Shown: positions 9,079 through 21,766, counted from the first letter of the stretch. The stretch: 64,000 nt of DNA from Mycobacteroides chelonae CCUG 47445 (GCF_001632805.1 NZ_CP007220.1:1984001-2048000); one strand, 5' to 3'. Notes: generated by a model not told the origin, from the sequence alone. A program made the numbers and translations.

Positions 9079-10787
9079 GACGCCTGTGCGCGTACGGGTC
9101 GGCGATAGGTCACCGTGTCGAATTCGCGTCCATACTCGTCGACGGCCGTGACATCCATCTCGCTGACGAATGTCCCCGGCCGCACGTCGACACGGATGAA
9201 TGCGTAGTTGCGATACCGCACGCGCGACCAGGTGACTGCCTCGGCGTGCTTACTGCCGTCAGGCGCCCAGACGTAGCTGTTGGGAACCAACGTATCGGTG
9301 AGTTCGCGGCCCCGGTATCCCTCCGGCTCGCCCGGCTGAAAGTCATAGCGGGGTCGGCCCGCAGAACCCACGGTGTAGTACACGGTGCCATCCGATTCGG
9401 GGTCGACGGTGGACCGATCGCCGGCCTCTCGGGTCGGACGTCCCGCGCGAATCGGATCCGTGCGCTCGAAGACGTGGTTGTGCCCCTGCAGCACCAGATC
9501 CACCTGATAGCGGTCGAACAGCGCGCACCACGCGTCGCGCACGCCACCGTCGCTGGCATGGGACAGCGTTGTCGAGTACGCGCAGTGGTGAAAGAAGCAC
9601 ACGATGAAGTCGATATTCGGGTTCGCTCGATACGCCGCTAAAGTTCTTCCCACCCAACCGGTTTGGCTGCCACCCGAGTAGCCGGTGTTCGCCCTGATCT
9701 CGTAGGACACGTCATTGGCGTCCAGGGACAGGACAGCGACATTGCCGTAGGTGAACGAGTACGCGGACGGGCACCCCGCGGGGCCGTTGCCGGGGAATCC
9801 GAGACGGGCCAGATGGCCGCCGTAGCCGTGATTTCCGTACGCGGCTTCCATGTCGTGATTGCCGGTGGCAAACATCCACGGTGTTGTCGAGGCACTGGAT
9901 TCGATGGAGGTCAGGTAGACATCCCAGACGAACGGGTTGTATTTGTCGAACCCGGCCGCGGCCTTGCCACCGGAAGACACGAACTCTGGCTTCTTTCCCA
10001 TTCCTGATGGGTCCGCATAGGCGATGTCTCCGGCCAGGATATGGAAATCGGGGCGGCAGGCCACAATCTGATTCATGACGTTCTGCGTGTGCGGCGTGGC
10101 CGGGTCGTTGTCGGCGCTGTAGTAGCTGTCGTCGTATTCACCGGGAGCCAGATTTGGTGGGAGCGCGGGGGTCTCGTCGGTGCCCTGATCGCCCATCATG
10201 GTGAAGCGGAAGGGGGCGAATGCGTTTCGTGCGGACGGGAGGGCCGTCGCAGCGGAACGGATATCGCTCGAGAATCCGTCGGCGGTGCGCCAGCGGTAGA
10301 AGTGCTCAGTGCCACCGCCGAGTCCGTGGACGGGCGCGTGCACGTAGAACTGTTCGGCTCCCAGCACCCCGTGATCGCTTGAGGGAATCTGGGTCACAAG
10401 ATTGCGGATCTCGGCTTCGAGGGAGGCGCCGAGTTCGGGGGTTGGCCCATGGTCGAGAAAGATCTTGGTGCCGTGCGGATTTCTGGACAGCTGCCCGGAA
10501 AAGCTGAGCTGGCTGGACGAATCTGCGCCGTACCCCACCCGCCTGCCGGCCACACCCAGTGGTGCGTCATCGGCATACGCCCGCCGCCCAAACGGTGATG
10601 CGCCCAGCGCGGCGACCGCGGCAGCGGCGGCCGATCCCCGCAGGAAGTTGCGACGCGAGACCGGGTGGCGACGCAGATATCCGCGATGCCATTCGTACTG
10701 TTCGGCCATGGACATCGAGCGGGCGATCGGCTCGGGAATCCCCATATCCGGCGTCTCGCCGGCGGGGTTCACAGGGTTGCGCGGCAT
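9075..10787 (-). CDS. Tat-exported metallophosphoesterase / purple acid phosphatase-like protein
   Basis: 570 aa. A twin-arginine signal (SRRNFLRG followed by an Ala-rich hydrophobic stretch, about residues 44-68) predicts export folded. The calcineurin-like metal motifs appear in order: [27 protein letters not shown] and GHNHVFER, so both metal sites look complete. A fibronectin-like N-terminal domain probably precedes the catalytic part. Such enzymes release phosphate from extracellular esters. It lies between ilvE and cobS, where M. tuberculosis has other genes. Substrate unknown. Confidence 0.88.
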   Translation of the reverse strand: MPRNPVNPAGETPDMGIPEPIARSMSMAEQYEWHRGYLRRHPVSRRNFLRGSAAAAAVAALGASPFGRRAYADDAPLGVAGRRVGYGADSSSQLSFSGQLSRNPHGTKIFLDHGPTPELGASLEAEIRNLVTQIPSSDHGVLGAEQFYVHAPVHGLGGGTEHFYRWRTADGFSSDIRSAATALPSARNAFAPFRFTMMGDQGTDETPALPPNLAPGEYDDSYYSADNDPATPHTQNVMNQIVACRPDFHILAGDIAYADPSGMGKKPEFVSSGGKAAAGFDKYNPFVWDVYLTSIESSASTTPWMFATGNHDMEAAYGNHGYGGHLARLGFPGNGPAGCPSAYSFTYGNVAVLSLDANDVSYEIRANTGYSGGSQTGWVGRTLAAYRANPNIDFIVCFFHHCAYSTTLSHASDGGVRDAWCALFDRYQVDLVLQGHNHVFERTDPIRAGRPTREAGDRSTVDPESDGTVYYTVGSAGRPRYDFQPGEPEGYRGRELTDTLVPNSYVWAPDGSKHAEAVTWSRVRYRNYAFIRVDVRPGTFVSEMDVTAVDEYGREFDTVTYRRPVRAQAS

Positions 10788-10875
10788 AAGTTCGAATAGT
10801 GGCCCACCGCACCAGGTAACGCGACCGCACAGGCCGAGGCGATCGCGAACTCTTGATGAATCTTTATTCGCCGCT
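10788..10875. other. Intergenic region between cobS and the phosphatase gene
   Basis: 88 nt downstream of cobS and upstream of the phosphatase gene, both on the minus strand. No clear hairpin and no clean TANNNT at leaderless distance were seen. Confidence 0.3.
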
Positions 10876-11634
10876 TCACGAGGCCGCGAATCCGAGTGCT
10901 GCCAGCGTGGTGGTCACCTCGATGCTCGCTCCTAACACGTCTCCGGTGATGCCACCGAACCTGCGTACGCAGTGGCGCACCAGCAGCACTCCAGCGCCCA
11001 GTGCGATCGCCACCGCGACCGGCCCTTGCCATGGCCGCCAGGGCTGCGCGAGGACGCCGACGGCCAACGCCGCCAGCACCCAGATGCCCGTCAGCCACAA
11101 AGGCTGCGACCCGGCCACCCGGGCACCGAAGCCGCTGTGTGCGGCACCGGGCACGCCGCGCCGACACGCCACCACTGCGCTGACGCGCCCCACCGCGATC
11201 GCCAGCGCGATGGCCAGCCATTCCTGCCGCGAGGCCAGCATTCCGAACGACAATGTCTGTGCCAGAAGGGTGATGATCACCGCGGCCACCCCAAACGGTC
11301 CGGCCGAACCATCGCGCATCACGGTGAGTGCGCGCTCCGGTGGTCCGTAGCAGCCGAGCCCATCCGCGGTGTCTGACAGGCCGTCGATATGCATGCCGCG
11401 GGTCGCCAGCACCACCACCGTTGCGGCGGCAAGCCCCGCGATGGGCCCGATGTAGGCAGATGTGGCCAAGTAGGCGGTTGCCGCGGCGAGCGCACCGAGT
11501 GCGGCGCCCACCACGGGCAGCGCCGCCAGTACCGGGCCCGAGAGGGTACCGGCGAGCCGTGCGGGAACCGGTGCCACGGTGGAGAATTCGAAGGCTCCGC
11601 CGACGGGCCGCAGCAGCCGCAGCAGCCGGTTCAC
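10876..11634 (-). CDS. cobS: Adenosylcobinamide-GDP ribazoletransferase CobS
   Basis: Integral membrane enzyme (252 aa) that joins alpha-ribazole to adenosylcobinamide-GDP in the last assembly step of cobalamin. Hydrophobic segments are spread along the sequence, and the family motif [14 protein letters not shown] is present (about residues 83-96). It overlaps cobT by 4 nt and is the last gene of cobU-cobT-cobS. Confidence 0.94.
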   Translation of the reverse strand: MNRLLRLLRPVGGAFEFSTVAPVPARLAGTLSGPVLAALPVVGAALGALAAATAYLATSAYIGPIAGLAAATVVVLATRGMHIDGLSDTADGLGCYGPPERALTVMRDGSAGPFGVAAVIITLLAQTLSFGMLASRQEWLAIALAIAVGRVSAVVACRRGVPGAAHSGFGARVAGSQPLWLTGIWVLAALAVGVLAQPWRPWQGPVAVAIALGAGVLLVRHCVRRFGGITGDVLGASIEVTTTLAALGFAAS

Positions 11635-12650
11635 GCGCCCGGCCCGTCGATTCGGGCCTCATCGAAGGTCGCCATCTGTGCCAGTGTGCCCGCGGCGGCC
11701 TGCAACACCGGCAGCGCGACGAGCGCCCCGGAGCCCTCGCCCAAGCGCATCTGCAGATCCAGTACGGGATCCAGTCGGAGACGTTGCAGGGCAAGCGAAT
11801 GCGCTGGCTCGGTGGAGCGATGCCCGGCGAGCCACCACTGGCGTGCGCCCGGGGCCAGCTGCTCGGCCACCAGTGCGGCTGCGGTCACCACCAGCCCGTC
11901 GAGCAGCACAGGGGTGCGCCGCACCGCCGCGTGCGCCACGAAACCGGTGATTGCCGCCAGATCGGCGCCGCCTGCCCGGGCGAGCAGTGCCACCGGGTCG
12001 GCACGTACATCCTTGGTGCGGCGCAACGCATCGCGCACCGCGGCAGTCTTGCGTGCCCACCCGGCGTCGTCGACTCCGGTGCCGCGGCCCACCACCGCCA
12101 CCGGTTCGCTTCCGGTGAGCGCCGCCACCAACACCGTCGCGGGAGTGGTGTTGCCGATGCCCATATCGCCCGCGATGAGCAGATCGGCTCCGGAGTCGAT
12201 CTCGGCGTCGGCCAGGTCGATACCGGCAGCCAGCGCGGCGTGAGCCTGTTCCTCGGTGAGAGCGTCCTCGACGGCGATATTGCCGCTGGGGCGGCCCACG
12301 GCGATGTCGGCGACGCGCACACTGGCTCCGGCGAGTGCGGCGAGCACGTTGACGGCCGCGCCGCCCGCTTCGATGTTGCGCACCATCTGCGCGGTCACCG
12401 ACGGGGGATAGGCGGACACCCCGGCGGCAGCCACACCATGATCACCGGCGAAGACGACCACCCGGGGGCGTTGGAAAGTGTTAGGGGGGCACTGATTCTG
12501 GCAGGCCGCCACCCACACCGAGAGCTCTTCCAGACGCCCCAATGCGCCATCCGGCTTGGTGAGCTGCCGTTGCCGATCACGCGCGGCGTCGGCGATTTCC
12601 GGGTTGGGCGCCGAGACCGGGGCGAATCGCGGTGCTTCGCTGCCGCTCAC
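11631..12650 (-). CDS. cobT: Nicotinate-nucleotide-dimethylbenzimidazole phosphoribosyltransferase CobT
   Basis: 339 aa; activates the lower-ligand base to alpha-ribazole phosphate. Recognisable are [18 protein letters not shown] in the N-terminal third, [11 protein letters not shown] in the middle, and [16 protein letters not shown], which carries the catalytic glutamate, near the C-terminus. It overlaps cobS (4 nt) and cobU (4 nt), so the three late cobalamin steps are translationally coupled. Confidence 0.95.
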   Translation of the reverse strand: MSGSEAPRFAPVSAPNPEIADAARDRQRQLTKPDGALGRLEELSVWVAACQNQCPPNTFQRPRVVVFAGDHGVAAAGVSAYPPSVTAQMVRNIEAGGAAVNVLAALAGASVRVADIAVGRPSGNIAVEDALTEEQAHAALAAGIDLADAEIDSGADLLIAGDMGIGNTTPATVLVAALTGSEPVAVVGRGTGVDDAGWARKTAAVRDALRRTKDVRADPVALLARAGGADLAAITGFVAHAAVRRTPVLLDGLVVTAAALVAEQLAPGARQWWLAGHRSTEPAHSLALQRLRLDPVLDLQMRLGEGSGALVALPVLQAAAGTLAQMATFDEARIDGPGA

Positions 12651-13180
12651 TCAGCGGCTCCCTTGATGGCCAGTGGCTGACCGGCCACCACCAGGAGAAC
12701 CCGTTGACACCGCTGGGCCACGGCCTGATTCAGTGCGCCGAGCTGATCGGCGAACAGCCGCCCAGATGCGGTGGCGGGCACAATGGTCAATCCGACCTCT
12801 GGGCTCACGATCACCAATTCGCTGCCATAAGAGCCGATCGCATCGACCAGCTCATCGATATCGGCGGCCACAACCTCGCCACCACGGTCCCATGCCGCGC
12901 GGGCATCCATCCTCGCGGTCAGCCACCCCCCGAGATCGTCGACGAGCGTCGGCACCGCATCGGGTGCGCGCAGTTCGTCGGCGATATCGGTTGTCTCGGC
13001 GGTCGACCAGTCATCGGGACGCCGAGACCGGTGTGCGGCCACCCTGTGCGCCCATGCCTCGTCCTCGCGGACAGATGTTCCGGTTGCCAGGTAGCGCACT
13101 GGGCCTGAGGCAGGCAGCAGAGACTCGGCGAAACGTGATTTTCCCGAACGTATTCCACCGAGCACCAGCGTGGTAGCCAC
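12647..13180 (-). CDS. cobU: Adenosylcobinamide kinase / GDP transferase CobU
   Basis: 177 aa. The P-loop is GGIRSGKS (residues 8-15); the bifunctional enzyme phosphorylates adenosylcobinamide and then adds GMP. The short length fits CobU/CobP. In M. tuberculosis cobU is, from memory, elsewhere (Rv0254c), so the compact cobU-T-S unit here is a different arrangement. It begins 6 nt after the DUF3043 gene, from which it is probably transcribed. Confidence 0.94.
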   Translation of the reverse strand: MATTLVLGGIRSGKSRFAESLLPASGPVRYLATGTSVREDEAWAHRVAAHRSRRPDDWSTAETTDIADELRAPDAVPTLVDDLGGWLTARMDARAAWDRGGEVVAADIDELVDAIGSYGSELVIVSPEVGLTIVPATASGRLFADQLGALNQAVAQRCQRVLLVVAGQPLAIKGAAE

Positions 13181-13186
13181 TTGAGG

Positions 13187-13852
13187 CTAGACCGGCTCGC
13201 CGCGGTTCACCCGGGGGCGTGGTGCGCGCATCTTGCGCAACTGCGATGCGCGGCTGGCCGCGTACCAGCCGAGTTTGAAGCCGCCCTCGTCGCTGGTCGG
13301 GAAGCGTTCGGAGACGCGCTTGTTCACGAGTCTGCCGACGAAAACCCCGTCGACGATCATGACGATCATCAAGACCAGCATCGCCGGGGTCATCCACATC
13401 TGCACCTGCACAGACGGCACCGCGAACATGGTGAAGATCAGGAACAGTGCCAGAGGCATGAACAGCCCCAGCACATTGCGCCGTGAATCGACGATGTCGC
13501 GGGCGAACGCGCGCACGGGGCCCTTGTCGCGAGGCAGCAGATACGCCTCATCGCCGGCCATCATCTTTTCGCGGCTGTCGGACATCCTGGCGCGGCGCTC
13601 TGCGTTCTCGACCTTGCGTTCGGCCCGCGACAGTTTCGGCCCGCGCAGGGACTTGCGACGCTGCCGGGCCTCGGCACTGGTCAAGGGTGCCGGGGCGACA
13701 GGTCCACGACGCTTGCCGGCATCCCGCTTCGGGGTGGGGCGGCCCTTTCCAGCCTGCGTCGGCGATGTGACGTCCGTCTCACCGGCAGCTGATGAGGAGT
13801 CGTCGGCGGCGCCGTTTTCGGAGGTGGATTTCTTTCGGCCGAGCAGATTCAC
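13187..13852 (-). CDS. DUF3043 family membrane protein
   Basis: 221 aa with a long charged N-terminal region (about 100 residues, rich in Lys/Arg/Ser) and two adjacent transmembrane segments (about residues 125-165, including [16 protein letters not shown] and [17 protein letters not shown]), then a basic tail. It matches the Rv2206/DUF3043 proteins of actinobacteria, function unknown. The GTG start at 13852 is fixed by a -10 six nt upstream. It heads the unit that continues into cobU-cobT-cobS, though the link to cobalamin may be positional only. Confidence 0.85.
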   Translation of the reverse strand: MNLLGRKKSTSENGAADDSSSAAGETDVTSPTQAGKGRPTPKRDAGKRRGPVAPAPLTSAEARQRRKSLRGPKLSRAERKVENAERRARMSDSREKMMAGDEAYLLPRDKGPVRAFARDIVDSRRNVLGLFMPLALFLIFTMFAVPSVQVQMWMTPAMLVLMIVMIVDGVFVGRLVNKRVSERFPTSDEGGFKLGWYAASRASQLRKMRAPRPRVNRGEPV

Positions 13853-13858
13853 ACGCCC

Positions 13859-13864
13859 AGATTA
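13859..13864 (-). promoter_or_regulatory. -10 box for the DUF3043-cobUTS unit (leaderless)
   Basis: TAATCT on the minus strand, 6 nt (13853-13858), then GTG at 13852. It shares two base pairs with the opposing glycerate kinase -10. Confidence 0.55.
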
Positions 13865-13868
13865 TCCT
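13863..13868 (+). promoter_or_regulatory. -10 box for the glycerate kinase gene (leaderless)
   Basis: TATCCT, 6 nt (GCGCGA), then ATG at 13875. Overlaps the divergent DUF3043 -10 at 13863-13864. Confidence 0.55.
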
Positions 13869-13874
13869 GCGCGA

Positions 13875-14936
13875 ATGAGTCAGATTCTGGTGGCGCCCGA
13901 CAGCTTCGGAGACACGCTCACCGCCACGGAGGCGGCGACCGCCATCGCGCAGGGCTGGGGAAGGACTCGCCCCGACGACATCGTCATCCTCAGCCCCCAA
14001 TCAGACGGGGGACCCGGGTTCGTCGATGTGCTGGCCGCGCAGCTGGTCACGGCGCACCGGCACGCGCTGCGAATACGCGGTCCTCTGGATGAGGACGTCG
14101 ACGCCGAGTGGCTGCTCGACGGCACGACCGCCTACATCGAATGCGCGCAGGCCTGTGGGCTGTCGCTGCTCAAACGTGCGCCGTCTGTCGATACCGCGTG
14201 GCGTGCGCACAGCACCGGGGTCGGGCAACTGATCGCGGCGGCGCTCGATGGTGGAGCCACCCGCATCGTGGTCGGCCTTGGTGGCAGCAGCAGCACGGAT
14301 GGGGGTGCGGGGCTCATCGCGGGCCTTGGCGGGCTCGTTGTGGCCCAGCGGCGCCTGGCCACAACGGAATTGGTGGTCGCCAGCGACGTCGAGCATCCGC
14401 TGCTGGGCCCACATGGTGCGGCCGCGGTGTTCGGTCCGCAGAAGGGCGCAGACCCGGACACCGTCAGACGCCTGGAGGCACGGCTGGCCGGGTGGGTCGC
14501 AGAAATGGAGGAGCAGACCGGCCGGGGCGTGCGGGACCTCGCCGGAGCCGGGGCTGCCGGCGGGATCGGTGCGGCGCTGCTCGCGCTCGGAGCGCGTCGC
14601 GAATCGGGAGCACGAATCGTCGCCGAACACACCGGCCTGGACGCTGCGATCGTGCGGGCGGGCCTGGTGATCACCGGCGAAGGCAAGTTCGATGACCAAA
14701 CCCTGCACGGCAAGGTGGCCGGGGCGGTCGCGCGCCACGCCGCGACCTCCGGCATCCCGGTGTTGGTGCTGGCCGGGCAGGTGACGCTGACAGCTGACGA
14801 ATACGGGCGGGCCGGAATCGCGCGTGCCGAATCGATCGCCCAGTTCGCGGGGTCCGTGCGGTTGGCCATGGAGGATGCGGCGGGCCAGCTGGCGGGCCTG
14901 GCGGCCCAGGTCGCACGTGACTGGTCACACGGCTAG
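13875..14936 (+). CDS. Glycerate 2-kinase (GlxK/GckA-type)
   Basis: 353 aa, ATP-dependent kinase of the glycerate kinase type-1 family. It begins [21 protein letters not shown], the usual substrate-loop start (family consensus VLAPDSFKGSLSA). The central glycine-rich [13 protein letters not shown] and C-terminal [16 protein letters not shown] are both diagnostic. It produces phosphoglycerate from glycerate. The lysine normal in the DSFK motif is Gly here, a mild deviation. The upstream 214 codons of the same open frame are noncoding antisense to the DUF3043 gene; the start is set by the -10 at 13863. Confidence 0.9.
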   Translation: MSQILVAPDSFGDTLTATEAATAIAQGWGRTRPDDIVILSPQSDGGPGFVDVLAAQLVTAHRHALRIRGPLDEDVDAEWLLDGTTAYIECAQACGLSLLKRAPSVDTAWRAHSTGVGQLIAAALDGGATRIVVGLGGSSSTDGGAGLIAGLGGLVVAQRRLATTELVVASDVEHPLLGPHGAAAVFGPQKGADPDTVRRLEARLAGWVAEMEEQTGRGVRDLAGAGAAGGIGAALLALGARRESGARIVAEHTGLDAAIVRAGLVITGEGKFDDQTLHGKVAGAVARHAATSGIPVLVLAGQVTLTADEYGRAGIARAESIAQFAGSVRLAMEDAAGQLAGLAAQVARDWSHG

Positions 14937-14967
14937 GGCGTAGATGTAGGAATACCCCTAGACGAGG

Positions 14968-14973
14968 TACCGT
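14968..14973 (+). promoter_or_regulatory. Candidate -10 box for the erpA-like gene
   Basis: TACCGT at 14968 would start a transcript near 14980 with about 60 nt of leader ending in the GGGGAGA ribosome site before 15040. This gene is leadered, unlike most here. No convincing -35. Confidence 0.3.
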
Positions 14974-15039
14974 TGAGATCACAAGACGTTCATTACCTGG
15001 ACGTCCGCCCGAGAGCTTCGACGCAGGGGAGATCCCACG

Positions 15040-15408
15040 ATGACTGTCCAAGACGAATCGACTGCCACCTCCACCGAGGAAACTCATGGTGCCGTCTTGA
15101 CCGACGCTGCCGCCGCCAAGGCCAAGGCGCTGCTGGATCAGGAAGGCCGCGACGACCTGTCGCTGCGCATCGCGGTCCAGCCCGGTGGTTGCGCGGGCCT
15201 GCGATACCAGTTGTTCTTCGACGACCGCACCCTGGACGGTGACCTGGTCACCGAGTTCGACGGTGTGAAGCTGACCGTGGACCGGATGAGTGCCCCGTAC
15301 ATCCAGGGTGCCTCGATCGACTTCGTCGACACCATCGAGAAGCAGGGCTTCACGATCGACAACCCGAACGCCACCGGCTCCTGCGCCTGCGGCGACTCCT
15401 TCAACTGA
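15040..15408 (+). CDS. erpA: ErpA/HesB-type iron-sulfur cluster insertion protein
   Basis: A-type carrier (122 aa) that hands Fe-S clusters to apo-proteins; LipA and QcrA encoded nearby are typical clients. The three cluster cysteines are C51 (GGCAG) and C115/C117 (SCACG). The start is supported by GGGGAGA 7 nt upstream. It ends with TGA at 15406-15408, abutting the stop of the convergent Rv2203-like gene in the palindrome TGATCA. Confidence 0.94.
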   Translation: MTVQDESTATSTEETHGAVLTDAAAAKAKALLDQEGRDDLSLRIAVQPGGCAGLRYQLFFDDRTLDGDLVTEFDGVKLTVDRMSAPYIQGASIDFVDTIEKQGFTIDNPNATGSCACGDSFN

Positions 15409-15951
15409 TCAGAACGCGTTCGAGCCGCGCATGTACGCGGAGCACACGTAGATCTTGCCGTCGTTGATCAGTAGCTCTGCCTGCCCCTGAGGAGCGTCCT
15501 TGCGCTTCTGGCTGGTCGCGGTGAACAGCACCTTGAGCTGGTACTCGGAGAAGTAGACGATCTTGTCGATCGACTTCACCGTGGCCGTCCCGAAGGTGTT
15601 CACGAACTGTTGAGCATTGGCGCGCACAATCGTGTCGTCGGTGTCCTTGTCGCGCACCGCGTCGTACAGGCCGCAACCGGCGTTGCGGGCCAGCGTCACG
15701 ATGTCGAGCTTGGCCATCGCATCCAGGTAGCCCTGGATGGTCTGTTCGATCTTCGCCTCGCTGGGCCGATGGGAGACGCCGGAATTCTTGGTCAGGAATC
15801 CGAGCAGCAGCGCGAGCACCACCAGTGCCGCCACCACCGCGGCCGGGGCGAGCCAGCCGGGTACCTTGCGCTTGCGGTCGGGGTAGTCGACCGGGGGAGG
15901 CATAGGCGGTAAACCAGGGTAGGGCACCGTCGAATAACCTGGTTCCGCCAT
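15409..15951 (-). CDS. Rv2203-like single-pass membrane protein
   Basis: 180 aa: a Pro/Tyr-rich cytoplasmic head (about 30 residues), one transmembrane helix (about residues 34-55, WLAPAAVVAALVVLALLLGF), and an outer domain of about 120 residues with a helix (EAKIEQTIQGYLDAMAKLD) and strands, of the DUF4878/NTF2-like kind seen in secreted actinobacterial proteins. Two cysteines (GCGLYD and VCSAYM) could form a disulfide. The start follows AGGAGAG. Function unknown. Confidence 0.82.
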   Translation of the reverse strand: MAEPGYSTVPYPGLPPMPPPVDYPDRKRKVPGWLAPAAVVAALVVLALLLGFLTKNSGVSHRPSEAKIEQTIQGYLDAMAKLDIVTLARNAGCGLYDAVRDKDTDDTIVRANAQQFVNTFGTATVKSIDKIVYFSEYQLKVLFTATSQKRKDAPQGQAELLINDGKIYVCSAYMRGSNAF

Positions 15952-15999
15952 TGACTCTCCTGAAATTTCGTTTCCCCTGATCGCATTCCCCGATAATCC

Positions 16000-16005
16000 A
16001 GGCTA
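16000..16005 (-). promoter_or_regulatory. Candidate -10 box for the Rv2203-like gene
   Basis: TAGCCT on the minus strand would begin a transcript near 15993, giving about 42 nt of leader with AGGAGAG before the start at 15951. Confidence 0.3.
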
Positions 16006-16040
16006 GCAATCGGCCACAACCCCGGAACAGTTACGTTAGG

Positions 16041-19000
<2,960 letters not shown>

Positions 19001-19007
19001 GCGGCCA

Positions 19008-19013
19008 AGTATG
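19008..19013 (-). promoter_or_regulatory. -10 box for asnB (leaderless)
   Basis: CATACT on the minus strand, 7 nt before the GTG at 19000. The -11 A and -7 T are kept; the first base is C instead of T. No Shine-Dalgarno is visible. Confidence 0.45.
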
Positions 19014-19097
19014 CAACATCGCGCGACCTATCCCAGGACCTAGGTCCCCACACCGGCCCCGTCGCTGCCCTGATGCGACCGCGTGGTCTACGCTGCG

Positions 19098-19103
19098 TAG
19101 TAT
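19098..19103 (+). promoter_or_regulatory. Candidate -10 box for ctaC
   Basis: TAGTAT would start a transcript near 19110, leaving about 50 nt of leader with a strong AGGAGG 8 nt before the ctaC GTG. Confidence 0.4.
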
Positions 19104-19159
19104 TCGATTGCTGCCACTGGTCAGCGATGGATTCTGTACCGAAACAGGAGGCTTAAAAC

Positions 19160-20209
19160 GTGACGTCACGGTCCGGCTCACGGCCGTCCCTGCTGGCCAC
19201 TGTGGTGCTGTTGGGCGCGGCGAGCTTCCTGCTCAGCGGTTGTAGCGTCCAAGAAGTGCTGCGGTTCGGGTGGCCCGAGGGAATCACCCCCGAAGCCCAC
19301 GACTACATGGCTCCCTTGTGGACCTGGGCAGTCGTGGCCTCGCTGGTCGTCGGCGTCATCGTATGGGCACTGACCTTCTGGACCGTCGCGTTCCACCGGC
19401 ACAAGCCGGGCGACACCGAGTTCCCGCGTCAGTTCGGCTACAACCTGCCGCTGGAACTGATCCTGACGGTGGTGCCCTTCCTGATCATCGCGGTGCTCTT
19501 CTACTTCACCGTCGTGGTGCAGAACAAGGTCATGCACAAGGACCCGAACCCCGAGGTCGTCGTGGACGTGACCGCCTTCCAATGGAACTGGAAGTTCGGT
19601 TACCAGAAGGTCGCGTTCAAGGACGGCAGCCTCAACTACGAGGGCGCCGATCCGGAACGCAAGAAGGCCATGACCTCCAAGCCCGAGGGTAAGGACGCGC
19701 ACGGCAACGAGCTCGTCGGCCCGGTGCGCGGCCTGAACCGCGAGGACCGCACTTACCTGAACTTCGACAAGATCGAGACCGTCGGAACCTCCTCGGAGAT
19801 CCCGGTGCTGGTGCTGCCCAGCGGCAAGAGCGTCGAGTTCCAGCTGGCTTCGGCCGATGTCATCCACTCGTTCCGGGTGGTCCCGTTCCTGTTCACTCGC
19901 GACGTGATGCCCGAGCCCAAGGCCAACAACTCCGACAACGTCTTCCAGGTCAGCAAGATCCTGAAGGAAGGCGCGTTCGTGGGTCGCTGCGTCGAGATGT
20001 GCGGCACCTACCACTCGATGATGGCCTTCGAGCTGCGTGTGGTGAGCCCCAACGACTTCAAGTTCTACCTGGAGGCGCGCAAGGCGGGTAAGACCAACGC
20101 CGAGGCGTTGGCATCGATCGGGCAGTCGCCGGTCTCGATTACCACCAGGCCGTTCGACGGCCGCCGCGGGGAGCTCGCGCCGGCGGACAACAACGCGGCG
20201 AAGAACTAG
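19160..20209 (+). CDS. ctaC: Cytochrome c oxidase subunit II (CtaC)
   Basis: 349 aa lipoprotein subunit of the aa3 oxidase that takes electrons from QcrC. A signal peptide ends in the lipobox LLSGC (lipidated C28), two transmembrane helices follow (about residues 50-75 and 95-120), and the CuA domain has [14 protein letters not shown] plus an upstream DVIHSF histidine. An insertion of about 40 charged residues after [10 protein letters not shown] is typical of actinobacteria. GTG start with AGGAGG upstream. ctaF follows after 25 nt. Confidence 0.96.
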   Translation: MTSRSGSRPSLLATVVLLGAASFLLSGCSVQEVLRFGWPEGITPEAHDYMAPLWTWAVVASLVVGVIVWALTFWTVAFHRHKPGDTEFPRQFGYNLPLELILTVVPFLIIAVLFYFTVVVQNKVMHKDPNPEVVVDVTAFQWNWKFGYQKVAFKDGSLNYEGADPERKKAMTSKPEGKDAHGNELVGPVRGLNREDRTYLNFDKIETVGTSSEIPVLVLPSGKSVEFQLASADVIHSFRVVPFLFTRDVMPEPKANNSDNVFQVSKILKEGAFVGRCVEMCGTYHSMMAFELRVVSPNDFKFYLEARKAGKTNAEALASIGQSPVSITTRPFDGRRGELAPADNNAAKN

Positions 20210-20234
20210 GCAGCGGGAAAGGTAGGAGCGCAGC

Positions 20235-20654
20235 ATGCATATCGAAGCCCGACTCTTCGAGATCCTCACCGGATTCTTCGCCCTGGCCACCGTGGTCTAC
20301 GCGGTGCTGACCGCCCTCTACGCCAATGGTGGTGTGGAATGGGCGGGAACCACTGCCATGGTGATGACCACGGGTCTGTCACTGATCATCTCGACCTTCT
20401 TCCGCTTCGTGGCCCGGCGCCTGGACACCCGGCCCGAGGACTACGAAGATGCCGAGGTCGCCGACGGCGCCGGCGAGCTGGGCTTCTACAGCCCGCACAG
20501 CTGGTGGCCCATCATGATCGCGCTTGCCGCCGCCACCACTGCGGTGGGTGTGGCGCTATGGCTGCCGTGGCTGCTTGCCGCCGGCGCGGTGTTCGTTCTC
20601 AGTGCGGTCGCCGGTCTGGTCTTCGAGTACCACGTGGGCCCGGAGAAGCACTAG
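20235..20654 (+). CDS. ctaF: Cytochrome c oxidase subunit IV, actinobacterial type (CtaF)
   Basis: 139 aa with four hydrophobic segments in two pairs separated by a polar loop ([21 protein letters not shown]). Starts [15 protein letters not shown], typical of the actinobacterial subunit IV (Rv2199c). A component of the bc1-aa3 supercomplex. Co-transcribed with ctaC. Confidence 0.93.
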   Translation: MHIEARLFEILTGFFALATVVYAVLTALYANGGVEWAGTTAMVMTTGLSLIISTFFRFVARRLDTRPEDYEDAEVADGAGELGFYSPHSWWPIMIALAAATTAVGVALWLPWLLAAGAVFVLSAVAGLVFEYHVGPEKH

Positions 20655-20680
20655 CTCATCGCGCGTTTTGCCCCTTCCCA

Positions 20681-20705
20681 CCGCCGCGCTCGTACTTTGC
20701 GGCGG
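20681..20705 (+). terminator. Possible ctaF terminator hairpin
   Basis: Arms 20681-20687 and 20699-20705 (CCGCCGC / GCGGCGG) form a perfect 7-bp GC stem with an 11-nt loop, 27 nt after the ctaF stop. There is no T-run behind it, so it may be a weak terminator or chance. Confidence 0.35.
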
Positions 20706-20819
20706 GACTCCCGTGACTGGTGTGACATCTCCGTGTGCACTGTCACGTTTTCGATAACAATCCGGTGGTCAGTTTGGTTTTTACGGCCGTCGGGTTTCGT
20801 CGCCCCGGATTGCTTTGGC

Positions 20820-20825
20820 TATCGT
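20820..20825 (+). promoter_or_regulatory. Candidate -10 box for mmpS3
   Basis: TATCGT, giving a start near 20832 and roughly 60 nt of leader before the mmpS3 ATG. Confidence 0.35.
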
Positions 20826-20890
20826 TGCCATGGCCCCTCAGGCAGGTGGCCCGCCGGGGAGCGGGAAGTGACGAAAAGGAACTTGTGTAG

Positions 20891-21766
20891 ATGAGTGGGA
20901 CGGACAACCCAGGGTCGGGGACTCCCGGGGAAGTTCCGGATCTGGACGGTCCGAACGCGGATGGCGCAGCTGCTGACTCTTCCGGGCCGGATTCCGCCGC
21001 GTTTCATTCACAGGCGTATTCGGCGCCCGAATCCGAGCAATTCACCAGCCCGTACGTGCCGTACGACGAGTACGACACCCAGCTGGTCGACGGTGAGGAG
21101 CCACCTCCGCCGCGGTGGCCCTGGGTCGTCGGGGTGGCGGCGATCATCGCCGCCATCACCTTGGTGGCATCCGTCGCCCTGCTGGTGGCCGGACGCTCGG
21201 ACGAGACGACCGGTGCCGCCAAGAGCACCTCGGTCACGCCGACGCCGAGCACGACGCCGTGGAACGAGATCATCACCACCACGACGGAACCTCCGCCTCC
21301 TCCACCGCCGCCGCCCACCACTGAGCCGCCGCCACCTCCGCCTCCGCCGGTAGTGACCGAGACCGTGACGGTGGAACCTCCGGTTCCGGTGCCCCCGCCG
21401 CCCCCGCCGCCGGTGACGACGCATGAGGCCCCGCCGCCGGTGACGACCACCACGCCGCCGCCGCCTCCACCGCCGACAACCACGACCCCGGCCGGGCCTC
21501 GGCAGATTACGTACTCGGTGACGGGTTCAAAGGCCCCGCTTGACCGCATCTCGATCACGTGGACCGACGGCTCTGGGCGCACACGGGTGAACCCGAACGT
21601 CTACATCCCGTGGTCGATCACCGTCACCCCGATCTCGAACTCGGAGATCGGTTCGGTATCGGCGAGCAGCTTCCTGCGCCTGAGCCAGCTCAACTGCACG
21701 ATCACCACCAGCGATGGCCAGGTTCTGTCCGCCAACAACAACAATTCGGCGCAGGCAACCTGCTGA
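20891..21766 (+). CDS. mmpS3: MmpS3 family membrane protein
   Basis: 291 aa. An acidic cytoplasmic head of about 75 residues, one transmembrane helix ([20 protein letters not shown], about residues 77-97), then a long Pro/Thr-rich linker with runs of up to nine prolines, and a C-terminal MmpS beta domain of about 90 residues. Best fit is MmpS3 (Rv2198c), the MmpS paralogue that is not paired with an mmpL gene; it is reported to associate with the respiratory supercomplex and division. Adjacent to ctaC-ctaF, in keeping with that. The next gene overlaps its stop (TGATG). Confidence 0.92.
   Translation: MSGTDNPGSGTPGEVPDLDGPNADGAAADSSGPDSAAFHSQAYSAPESEQFTSPYVPYDEYDTQLVDGEEPPPPRWPWVVGVAAIIAAITLVASVALLVAGRSDETTGAAKSTSVTPTPSTTPWNEIITTTTEPPPPPPPPPTTEPPPPPPPPVVTETVTVEPPVPVPPPPPPPVTTHEAPPPVTTTTPPPPPPPTTTTPAGPRQITYSVTGSKAPLDRISITWTDGSGRTRVNPNVYIPWSITVTPISNSEIGSVSASSFLRLSQLNCTITTSDGQVLSANNNNSAQATC

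Larger units (their letters stand above)
20655..20890. other. 236-nt region upstream of mmpS3
   Basis: Holds a GC-rich hairpin near ctaF (20681-20705), two pairs of GTGAC-like words (GTGAC at 20713 and 20722; GTCAC at 20742 with ATAAC at 20754), a candidate -10 TATCGT (20820-20825) and a ribosome site AAGGA before the ATG at 20891. No open frame with coding character was seen. Confidence 0.5.

Noticed and set aside
13181-13200. Possible cobalamin riboswitch before cobU.
   Set aside because: Only 6 nt separate cobU from the upstream gene, and no B12-box-like element was seen.
13233-13874. An N-terminal extension of glycerate kinase reaching back 214 codons.
   Set aside because: It is antisense to the DUF3043 gene; the kinase motif and the -10 at 13863 fix the start at 13875.
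21290-21490. Dense CCG/CCT runs resembling a microsatellite.
   Set aside because: They encode the Pro/Thr linker of MmpS3 in frame and with mixed codons, so they are coding low complexity.
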